From Clostridia bacterium (lineage in GTDB: Bacteria; Bacillota; DSM-16504; Desulfitibacterales; Desulfitibacteraceae): 5,263 bases of DNA. Location of the stretch: contig JAGXSK010000086.1 of NCBI GenBank assembly GCA_018333845.1, positions 1 through 5,263 of the forward strand. Reading direction: 5' to 3'. The position numbers and the translations under genes were made by a program. Below are positions 1 to 4,622 of the stretch, in pieces. Under the pieces are notes generated by a model, which was given only the letters and a program-made list of their open reading frames with translations, was not told where the DNA came from and did no database searches. Positions within the stretch are counted from its first letter, which is position 1. Each line of letters starts with the position of its first letter.

Positions 1-942
1 CCCAAGCTGACCGCCAACAATCTTTGGCTCTAAAATGTTTCTGATAATTGTCACAAAGATATAAACTGCAAGTAATCCAAAGGCGGTCTGATAATCTCCT
101 TGGGAAAAGGTTATAATCGTCCATGGAATCATTATTCCGCCCGTTCCCAGCACAGGTAATATATCAAACATAGCAATTAGAAATGCTATCATAATTGCAT
201 TTGGTATACCTACTATCGAAAGTCCTATGGATAATTCAACAAATGTAATTGACATAATTAAAGCATAAGACCTAACAACAACTAGGAGTGTATTCACCAT
301 GTAGTGTTTAACAGTCAGCAGTATTTCATTTGCTCTTTGTGAGAACTGTCTTAGAATAAATGCTGATAATAAATCAAAGTCAATAGCTATAAAGAAAGTC
401 GAAATAATCATTAGCAGTATTTTTATCAAGAAAGCTGGTAACGATGAAGCTATATCAGACAAAGAACCAACAAACGCCAGCGATATATTAGTAACATTTT
501 CTCCTAGCGAACTTACAAACTGGTCAAATCCTTCATTTAGTACTTCTACAAGTGCAGGGTCTATGCGGTGAACTGCCTTTTCGACACTATCAAAAGTTGT
601 TATAAGAAATGGACCTAATTGATTTTCATAAATTTCTGGCAGTGCAGAGATTATTTTTGAAACAGTCGATATAATCTTGACACCTGCCAGCGAAATAAGG
701 ACACCTACAGTACTATAAAATATCAAGACAAGGCAAAAAGAAACTAATTTCCTCGGTAATTTTGTTGTTTTTGAAATTGCGTTAGCAGGTTTTTTAAGCA
801 AATATGCGATTATAAATGCAAATATAAAGGGGCTTACTAAAGATATTGCATACTTGAAAATGACATAGACAATGAAGGCAATTAGAATAACATAAACTGT
901 ATTAATGATGAACTGCTTTTTTCTCTTATACGAAGATGCCAT
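1..942 (-). CDS. ytvI: YtvI-like AI-2E family membrane protein (C-terminus cut by the window edge)
   Basis: This ORF reads 314 codons without a stop and leaves the window at its C-terminal end. It starts at an ATG (940-942) preceded by GGAGG five bases upstream. The product is very hydrophobic. A short basic N-terminus (MASSYKRKKQ) is followed by membrane segments near residues 11-29, 31-50 and 67-92, then a more polar stretch (about 93-165), then further segments near 168-188, 222-245, 248-266 and 286-302. Two signatures fit the AI-2E/PerM superfamily: the DILPVLGTGG motif (260-269) and RNILEPKIVGGQLG (301-314). The two closely spaced N-terminal helices and the overall spacing resemble YtvI, an integral membrane protein made during sporulation in Bacillus and Clostridia. 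Its transported substrate is not established. Family members are about 340-370 residues, so roughly 30-50 are missing. It lies about 100 bases downstream of the CNNM-type gene on the same strand. I am confident of the superfamily and less so of the YtvI assignment. Confidence 0.82.
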   Translation of the reverse strand, partial: MASSYKRKKQFIINTVYVILIAFIVYVIFKYAISLVSPFIFAFIIAYLLKKPANAISKTTKLPRKLVSFCLVLIFYSTVGVLISLAGVKIISTVSKIISALPEIYENQLGPFLITTFDSVEKAVHRIDPALVEVLNEGFDQFVSSLGENVTNISLAFVGSLSDIASSLPAFLIKILLMIISTFFIAIDFDLLSAFILRQFSQRANEILLTVKHYMVNTLLVVVRSYALIMSITFVELSIGLSIVGIPNAIMIAFLIAMFDILPVLGTGGIMIPWTIITFSQGDYQTAFGLLAVYIFVTIIRNILEPKIVGGQLG

Positions 943-947
943 CTGTT

Positions 948-952
948 CCTCC
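948..952 (-). promoter_or_regulatory. Ribosome binding site of the ytvI-like gene
   Basis: On the minus strand the sequence reads ATTGGAGGAACAGATG. GGAGG lies five bases before the ATG at 942 and fixes the start. I see no convincing promoter between this site and the hairpin at 999-1033. Transcription may therefore come by read-through from the upstream gene, or from a sporulation sigma-factor promoter that I cannot recognise. Confidence 0.8.
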
Positions 953-998
953 AATCCTTTTTATTCTTAAGCTTTTCTTGGCTGGTTTTCATTTTAAG

Positions 999-1033
999 AA
1001 AAGCGTTCTTTAGAACAACCAAGGAACGCTTTT
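999..1033 (-). terminator. Hairpin terminator after the CNNM-type gene
   Basis: A perfect 10-bp inverted repeat (AAAAGCGTTC at 999-1008, GAACGCTTTT at 1024-1033) encloses a 15-base loop. A G·U and two A·U pairs can extend the stem. It begins nine bases past the stop codon of the CNNM-type gene. On the minus strand the stem is followed by TTTTCTTAAAA, an interrupted U-tract, so termination may be partial. The descending arm overlaps a second inverted repeat (971-979 with 996-1004), so alternative folds are possible. Confidence 0.65.
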
Positions 1034-1041
1034 AATATTGA

Positions 1042-2373
1042 CTATTCTTCTTTAGTAAGAGCAGTTTCATCTTGACTCTCTATACGAATAATCGCTTTTT
1101 CAATTCGCTTGTCTGTAACTTCCACAGCCTGAATAAGCAAATGTTTAAATCTTACTTCACTGATTTGACCTTTTGGGGGGATATTCCCAAATAAACTGAT
1201 CAAGAAACCATTCAGTGTTTCAAAATCCTCAACAGGCAATTCAACATCAAGTGCCTCTTCTAACTCATCAAGGCTTATTATGCCGCTTACTTCAAATGTT
1301 GATGCATCGATCTGTTTAAGATCACGGTCCTCTTCTTCATCATATTCATCGAAAATATTCCCTACAATTTCTTCTACAAGATCTTCAATTGTAACAACAC
1401 CTGCTGTTCCGCCATATTCATCTATAACAATCGCCATATGTGTTTTAGCGCCTTGAATATCAACGAAAAGTTCATCTAATTTTTTCTGCAATGGAATAAA
1501 TAATGGTTTTCTGATGTACGCTTTCAGATTAAAGTTCTTTTCAGCATCCTCTGAAATCAATGTGAGTAAATCTTTCACGTGAAGTATTCCAATGATATTG
1601 TCTATATTTTCTTCATAAACAGGAATTCTAGAATACTGCTCTTCTTTTACAATTTCAATTAGTTTTCGCAGTTCGATGTTAGCTGGTATCCCAATAAGTT
1701 CCATTCTATGGGTCATAATATCTTCTGCCGTTTTATTGTTAAACTCGAAAATATTATTAATCATTCTTTTTTCATGTTCATCTATAGTACCTTTTTCTTC
1801 TCCAACATCCACCATCATTCTTATTTCTTCTTCAGTAACGTCATCATCGTTAGAATATGGATCAATACCAAACAATCTAATACAGAAGTTTGTTGAAAAA
1901 GTAAGGAGCTTTACAAATGGATTTGTAATTTTCGATAATACAGTCAGTGGTGTTACAACAAAGAACGCAATTCCTTCTGCTTTTTTCATTGCAACACGTT
2001 TAGGTACTAACTCTCCAAGAACCAACGTAAAGTATGACAGAATAATTGTAATGATTGTTACTATAATTCCTTTTAATATTGATTCAGGGATTGGCAGATT
2101 ATACTCTTTAAGTATATTAACGAGCGGATCAGCAAAAGACTCTGCAGCAAAGGCACTTGCTAAAAAACCTGCTAGAGTAATACCAATTTGAATAGTCGCC
2201 AAGAATCTGCTCGGCTCACCTAACAATTTTGTTAACTGCTTGGCTTTTCTATGACCTTCTTCCGCCATGAGTTTTATTTTGCTGTCATTTAAAGAAATTA
2301 ATGCAATTTCAGATGCAGCAAAGAATGCATTCACTGCAATCAAGCTAAATAAAAATAGAATTTCCGTAATCAA
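1042..2373 (-). CDS. CNNM/CorC (HlyC, TlyC-like) family divalent-cation transporter, DUF21-CBS-CorC_HlyC
   Basis: This gene encodes a 443-residue membrane protein of the 'hemolysin C/CorC' (CNNM) family. Studied members export Mg2+ or protect against high Mg2+ (for example MpfA of Staphylococcus aureus and bacterial CorC proteins). The old hemolysin name is probably misleading. Domains from the TTG start are as follows. The DUF21/CNNM membrane domain spans about 1-190, with AASEIALISLND near 19-30, the conserved IQIGITLAGFLAS (61-73) and LVLGELVPKRVA (117-128). A paired CBS domain spans about 210-335 (EDIMTHRMELIGIP, YSRIPVYEE, HMAIVIDEYGGTAGVVTIED). A C-terminal CorC_HlyC domain spans about 350-432. 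I chose the TTG at 2371-2373 because GGGAGG lies nine bases upstream. An in-frame GTG at 2380-2382 abuts that site, and a TTG at 2401-2403 has none. The length is normal for the family. A short ORF with its own promoter lies just upstream on the same strand. The family call is strong. Mg2+ as substrate is inferred from relatives. Confidence 0.93.
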   Translation of the reverse strand: MITEILFLFSLIAVNAFFAASEIALISLNDSKIKLMAEEGHRKAKQLTKLLGEPSRFLATIQIGITLAGFLASAFAAESFADPLVNILKEYNLPIPESILKGIIVTIITIILSYFTLVLGELVPKRVAMKKAEGIAFFVVTPLTVLSKITNPFVKLLTFSTNFCIRLFGIDPYSNDDDVTEEEIRMMVDVGEEKGTIDEHEKRMINNIFEFNNKTAEDIMTHRMELIGIPANIELRKLIEIVKEEQYSRIPVYEENIDNIIGILHVKDLLTLISEDAEKNFNLKAYIRKPLFIPLQKKLDELFVDIQGAKTHMAIVIDEYGGTAGVVTIEDLVEEIVGNIFDEYDEEEDRDLKQIDASTFEVSGIISLDELEEALDVELPVEDFETLNGFLISLFGNIPPKGQISEVRFKHLLIQAVEVTDKRIEKAIIRIESQDETALTKEE

Positions 2374-2382
2374 AATGTTCAC

Positions 2383-2388
2383 CCTCCC
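2383..2388 (-). promoter_or_regulatory. Ribosome binding site deciding the TTG start of the CNNM-type gene
   Basis: On the minus strand GGGAGG is followed by GTGAACATT and then TTG ATT ACG. The nine-base spacing favours TTG at 2373. The GTG directly after GGGAGG is too close to be used, and the longer ten-residue extension (MFLKYGRVNI) would be translated from the ribosome binding site itself. Confidence 0.7.
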
Positions 2389-2412
2389 ATATTTTAGAAA
2401 CAAAAAAAGACC

Positions 2413-2438
2413 AAAAAAAACAGTACAATAAATACTGC
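2413..2438 (-). terminator. Weak U-tract hairpin between the small ORF and the CNNM-type gene (possible attenuator)
   Basis: On the minus strand, CAGTA and TACTG pair around a seven-base loop and are followed directly by eight T residues. One outer G·U pair can be added. The stem is short and A+T-rich, so as an intrinsic terminator it is weak. It lies right after the stop codon of the small ORF (TGA at 2440-2442) and before the transporter ribosome binding site, where an attenuator would sit. Confidence 0.4.
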
Positions 2439-2439
2439 A

Positions 2440-2559
2440 TCACGGCCTACGATGGTAAGATGAAGTTTTAAGTCTTCTCAAATAATGATTAGCTTTTCCC
2501 GTTTTACACATAGGGTAATTAATACTATGCGTTTCCCCAGGTTCATCGTCCATTTCCAT
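2440..2559 (-). CDS. Small 39-residue ORF of unknown function, possible leader peptide
   Basis: I do not recognise this as a known protein family. The ORF starts at ATG (2557-2559) with AAAGGGAG five bases upstream, and a second in-frame ATG lies two codons later. It ends at TGA. The 39-residue product has a strongly acidic N-terminus (MEMDDEPGET), a single Cys (18) and a basic C-terminal half (HYLRRLKTSSYHRRP). It has no membrane segment or signal peptide. A near-consensus promoter lies about 30 bases upstream, so this would be the first ORF on the transcript that continues into the CNNM-type transporter, with a weak hairpin between the two. The acidic, proline-containing start recalls the MgtL leader peptide (beginning MEPDP) that controls Mg2+ transport in enterobacteria. 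This is a loose resemblance, not homology. It could also be an independent small protein or a chance ORF. Confidence 0.5.
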   Translation of the reverse strand: MEMDDEPGETHSINYPMCKTGKANHYLRRLKTSSYHRRP

Positions 2560-2591
2560 TATCACTCCCTTTCATTAAAATAACAATAATA

Positions 2592-2620
2592 ATTTTACAG
2601 TATACCTCAGTAAACGTCAA
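2592..2620 (-). promoter_or_regulatory. Sigma-A type promoter for the small ORF and CNNM-type gene
   Basis: On the minus strand TTGACG (2615-2620) and TAAAAT (2592-2597) are separated by exactly 17 bases. This is a good match to the sigma-A/sigma-70 consensus. The expected transcription start is near 2585, which gives a leader of about 25 bases before the small ORF. Confidence 0.7.
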
Positions 2621-2624
2621 TCAC

Positions 2625-2638
2625 AGAATGTACGTTCT
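2625..2638. promoter_or_regulatory. Imperfect dyad AGAATGTACGTTCT, LexA-box-like operator candidate
   Basis: This 14-bp dyad has a single mismatched pair and ends four bases upstream of the -35 element of the minus-strand promoter. It differs at one base from the Firmicute LexA core GAAC-N4-GTTC. The position suits an operator, but the match is imperfect and no damage-response gene is nearby. The binding protein is unknown. Confidence 0.25.
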
Positions 2639-2658
2639 CAAGTGCATTCTCAAGTGCA
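2635..2658. repeat. Perfect tandem direct repeat, 2 x TTCTCAAGTGCA
   Basis: Two identical 12-bp copies lie at 2635-2646 and 2647-2658, immediately upstream of the minus-strand promoter. They overlap the end of the LexA-like dyad and abut the palindrome at 2658-2677. They may be regulator binding sites or a small local duplication. Confidence 0.8.
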
Positions 2659-2677
2659 ATACTACAATTGCAGTATT
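2658..2677. promoter_or_regulatory. 20-bp near-perfect palindrome, operator candidate
   Basis: AATACTACAATTGCAGTATT is palindromic except for one mismatched pair. The centre TACAATTGCA resembles the TACA-N2-TGTA core bound by BlaI/MecI/CopY-type repressors, with one deviation. It sits between the two divergent promoters, about 40 bases upstream of the minus-strand -35 element and 36 bases upstream of the riboswitch -35 element. It could serve either direction. Confidence 0.4.
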
Positions 2678-2712
2678 TATAGAATAAAAATCACATTAGG
2701 ACAAAAGTTACC

Positions 2713-2742
2713 TTGTCTATTTGGCCATGTTTACGTTATAAT
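2713..2742 (+). promoter_or_regulatory. Promoter of the cobalamin riboswitch / cbi operon
   Basis: TTGTCT (2713-2718) and TATAAT (2737-2742) are separated by 18 bases, a good sigma-A match. The expected start near 2749 leaves the whole riboswitch in the transcript. A second TATAAT at 2746-2751 has a poorer -35 partner (TTGGCC, 19-base spacer) and is a less likely alternative. Confidence 0.7.
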
Positions 2743-2767
2743 AGGTATAATCTGAATATATTTTAAG

Positions 2768-2914
2768 AATAGGTGCCCGTTAGGGTTAAAAGGGAAACCC
2801 GGTGCAATTCCGGTACGGTCCCGCCACTGTAACCAGCTACAATCCGTATCATAACCACTGAGTCTTCGGGAAGGGATACGGGGAGGATAATCTGGAAGTC
2901 AGGAAACCTGCCTG
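2768..2914 (+). ncRNA. Cobalamin (B12) riboswitch
   Basis: The conserved cobalamin-aptamer blocks appear in order. They are AATAGGTGCCCG at the 5' end, GGTTAAAAGGGAA, CCGGTGCAATTCCGG, the CCCGCCACTGT block, and GAAGTCAGGAAACCTGCC, the 3' B12-box region. A peripheral 7-bp stem (CCGTATC at 2844-2850 with GATACGG at 2875-2881) is also visible. The long peripheral region suggests an adenosylcobalamin-type (Cbl-I) aptamer, but that subclass is tentative. An intrinsic terminator lies about 65 bases downstream, and cobalamin-synthesis genes follow. The likely mode is transcription termination of cbiA-cbiD when cobalamin is abundant. Boundaries are accurate to a few bases. Confidence 0.96.
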
Positions 2915-2960
2915 TTTTTGAAGTTACATGAAAGACCCTCGAGGAAAGTGGTCAAATGTG

Positions 2961-3007
2961 GCAATTTCTAAGAATATTGCTTCTACCCTTGGGGTAGAAG
3001 TTTTTTT
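2961..3007 (+). terminator. Intrinsic terminator of the riboswitch, with an overlapping upstream stem
   Basis: A perfect 9-bp stem, CTTCTACCC (2980-2988) with GGGTAGAAG (2992-3000), is followed by seven T residues (3001-3007). This is a textbook Rho-independent terminator. Just upstream, GCAATTTC and GAATATTGC (2961-2980) form an A+T-rich stem with one bulged base that shares base 2980 with the terminator. It may take part in switching. No gene ends here, so the hairpin is best read as the riboswitch expression platform. Confidence 0.9.
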
Positions 3008-3011
3008 AAAT

Positions 3012-3116
3012 TTGGGGACATTCCTCAGCAAGAGACTAGACAAATGATGCACACCAAAGCAAGGTTTTGGAAGTGTTATTCTGACTTCTGACTTCTGAAG
3101 AGGTGTGTCCCCTTTC
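3012..3116 (+). repeat. REP/MITE-like unit A with GGGGACA / TGTCCCC ends
   Basis: The unit begins TTGGGGACATTCCT and ends AGGTGTGTCCCCTTTC. Its outer arms GGGGACA (3014-3020) and TGTCCCC (3106-3112) are exact inverted repeats. The interior is about 85 bases long and contains CTGACTT repeated in tandem (3081-3094). The same ends occur in unit B five bases downstream. GGGGACA...TGTCCCC ends of this kind resemble repeats associated with IS200-like (REP-associated Y1) transposases. That family link is from memory and no transposase gene is present here. Confidence 0.7.
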
Positions 3117-3121
3117 ATAAG

Positions 3122-3178
3122 TTGGGGACATTCCTTGGCCCTAAAGCTAGACCAAATAGGAAAGGTGTGTCCCCTTTC
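3122..3178 (+). repeat. REP/MITE-like unit B, compact hairpin with GGGGACA / TGTCCCC ends
   Basis: This 57-base unit shares both ends with unit A (14 bases at the left, 16 at the right) and an internal CTAGAC(C)AAAT. It folds into an extended imperfect hairpin: GGGGACA (3124-3130) with TGTCCCC (3168-3174), then TTCCT (3131-3135) with AGGAA (3158-3162), then TGG with CCA. It lies three bases before the cbiA ribosome binding site. Unit A looks like a longer, less hairpin-like relative. No coding is assigned. Confidence 0.72.
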
Positions 3179-3181
3179 CTT

Positions 3182-3189
3182 AAAGGAGG
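3182..3189 (+). promoter_or_regulatory. Ribosome binding site deciding the cbiA start
   Basis: AAAGGAGG lies eight bases upstream of ATG 3198-3200. It decides against an upstream in-frame start at 3105, which would translate through REP-like unit B. Its 5' half can pair with CCTTT at 3173-3177, the tail of that unit. Confidence 0.93.
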
Positions 3190-3197
3190 TAGAAAAC

Positions 3198-4583
3198 ATG
3201 AGCTCCCCCCGGATACTCATTGCAGGTGTACAAAGTGGAGTTGGCAAGACGACCCTTACCCTGGGATTGTTGGCTGCTTTAAAAAGAAGGGGCATCAAGG
3301 TACAGCCATTCAAGGTTGGTCCCGATTATATAGACCCTGGGCTGCATTATCATGCAGCTGGTGTCAAAAGCCATAATTTAGACAGCTGGATGGGCAGTGA
3401 GGAGGTTGTTAAAACAGTCTTTGCTAGAAATGCCCAAAATGCTGATATTTCTATAATAGAAGGAGTGATGGGGCTATTTGACGGTGCCAGGGGAGAGAGG
3501 CTAAAGGGCAGTAGTGCTCATATAGCCATGATCTTAAAAGCACCTGTAATCCTGGTGGTTAATGTTAAGGGAATGGCCAGAAGTTGTGCAGCGTTAGTTA
3601 AAGGCTACAAGGAGTATGTTTCTGGATTGGACCTCAAGGGAGTTATATTAAATAATGCAGGCAGTGACTACTATAAAACAATATTAGCTGGGGCCCTGGA
3701 GGATGAATTAGGAGTAAAAGTGTTGGGCTGCCTGGCAAAGAATAAGCATATAACCATGCCGGAGAGACATCTGGGACTGCTTCCAGCTGAGGAAAACAAT
3801 GAATTAAGTTCAGCCATCAGCTTAATGGCAGACTTAGCTGAAGCCGAGGTTGATGTGGATGCACTCCTTGCAGCAGCCAGGGCCTCTGAGCCTGTAGAAT
3901 TTAAAGAGTATAATAGTTCGAGCACGCCTCGCAATCAATATAAAAACACCTTCATTGGAGTGGCAAGGGACCAGGCTTTTACCTTCTATTATCAGGATAG
4001 CCTTGATTATCTCCAGGAGCTAGGGGCCAGACTTGTATATTTTAGTCCCCTTAAAGACTCCTCTGTACCAGATGTGGATGGGTTATATATAGGCGGCGGT
4101 TTTCCAGAGATGTTCATTAAAGAACTCTCTGAGAATCAATCCATGATTACCTCTTTACATAATGCCCATGACAAGGGGCTGCCCATATTTGCAGAATGTG
4201 GTGGCTTCATGTATCTTACTGAAAAGGTTGTGGATTTTCAAGGTAACAGCTGGCCTGGTGTAGGGCTTGTACCTGTTGAAGTGAAAATGACAAATAAACT
4301 GGCTGCCCTGGGATATGTCAAGGCATCAGCCCTGAAAAAATCCATTATTGGAGATTTGGGTGATGAAGTAAAGGGCCATGAATTCCATTACTCTGTCATG
4401 TCAGAAATACCAGAAGAAGACAGCGCTTTTTCTCTTGTTGGGGGCAAGGGTGCTGATTATAGAAGAGATGGATATGCCAGAAGAAACCTTTTTGCATCAT
4501 ACGTCCATATACATTTGCGATCAAATCCAAAGGCAGCCCTGAATTTCCTGGATGCATGCCGGGAGTTAAAGCAAAGAAGATAA
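3198..4583 (+). CDS. cbiA: Cobyrinate a,c-diamide synthase CbiA
   Basis: This cytosolic enzyme amidates the a and c carboxylates of cobyrinate, using ATP and glutamine as nitrogen source, in the anaerobic (early cobalt insertion) cobalamin pathway. The 461-residue length is normal. The N-terminal dethiobiotin-synthetase-like ATPase domain shows the P-loop GVQSGVGKTT (10-19, Lys17), FKVGPDYIDPG (38-48), LDSWM (61-65) and EGVMGLFDG (88-96). The C-terminal class I glutamine amidotransferase-like domain starts near 252 and shows YIGGGFPE, the nucleophile Cys334 in FAECGGFMYLTE, GHEFHYS, and ASYVHIHL with the likely catalytic His437. The start is the ATG behind AAAGGAGG. The gene is the first behind the cobalamin riboswitch, and cbiD follows after 39 bases, so both are probably one riboswitch-controlled operon. 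CobB acts on hydrogenobyrinate in the aerobic pathway. The cbiD neighbour points to CbiA instead. No defect is seen. Confidence 0.97.
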   Translation: MSSPRILIAGVQSGVGKTTLTLGLLAALKRRGIKVQPFKVGPDYIDPGLHYHAAGVKSHNLDSWMGSEEVVKTVFARNAQNADISIIEGVMGLFDGARGERLKGSSAHIAMILKAPVILVVNVKGMARSCAALVKGYKEYVSGLDLKGVILNNAGSDYYKTILAGALEDELGVKVLGCLAKNKHITMPERHLGLLPAEENNELSSAISLMADLAEAEVDVDALLAAARASEPVEFKEYNSSSTPRNQYKNTFIGVARDQAFTFYYQDSLDYLQELGARLVYFSPLKDSSVPDVDGLYIGGGFPEMFIKELSENQSMITSLHNAHDKGLPIFAECGGFMYLTEKVVDFQGNSWPGVGLVPVEVKMTNKLAALGYVKASALKKSIIGDLGDEVKGHEFHYSVMSEIPEEDSAFSLVGGKGADYRRDGYARRNLFASYVHIHLRSNPKAALNFLDACRELKQRR

Positions 4584-4609
4584 ACTATTAAGTTAAAATA
4601 CCAAGGGAT

Positions 4610-4616
4610 GGAAGTG
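4610..4616 (+). promoter_or_regulatory. Weak ribosome binding site of cbiD
   Basis: GGAAGTG lies six bases upstream of GTG 4623-4625. GGGATGG just before it is a poorer-spaced alternative. The weakness of the site and the GTG start suggest lower translation than for cbiA. Confidence 0.45.
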
Positions 4617-4622
4617 TAGCTG

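Noticed and set aside
1676..2191. 171-residue plus-strand ORF opposite the CNNM-type gene
   Set aside because: It is antisense to a strongly conserved protein, and its Ser/Ile-rich composition mirrors the real gene. No ribosome binding site supports it.
2374..2403. Ten-residue N-terminal extension of the CNNM-type protein from TTG 2403
   Set aside because: It has no ribosome binding site. The extension itself encodes the GGGAGG that serves the TTG at 2373.
2560..2590. Mg2+ (M-box) or yybP-ykoY riboswitch before the CNNM-type gene
   Set aside because: The leader between the predicted start site and the small ORF is only about 25 bases, and no conserved M-box or yybP-ykoY blocks are seen.
2635..2658. 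CRISPR-like array
   Set aside because: There are only two directly abutting 12-bp copies with no spacers and no cas genes.
2928..3047. 39-codon plus-strand ORF (ATG 2928 to TGA 3047) between riboswitch and cbiA
   Set aside because: It has no ribosome binding site and runs through the intrinsic terminator and into a REP-like unit. Most likely a chance ORF.
3105..3197. N-terminal extension of cbiA starting at 3105 (31 extra residues)
   Set aside because: It would be translated from REP-like unit B, and the strong AAAGGAGG with eight-base spacing fixes the start at 3198. The family's N-terminus also begins just before the P-loop.
2924..3313. 129-residue minus-strand ORF across the leader and the start of cbiA
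   Set aside because: It crosses the terminator, both repeat units and the cbiA start in antisense, and shows no recognisable motif.
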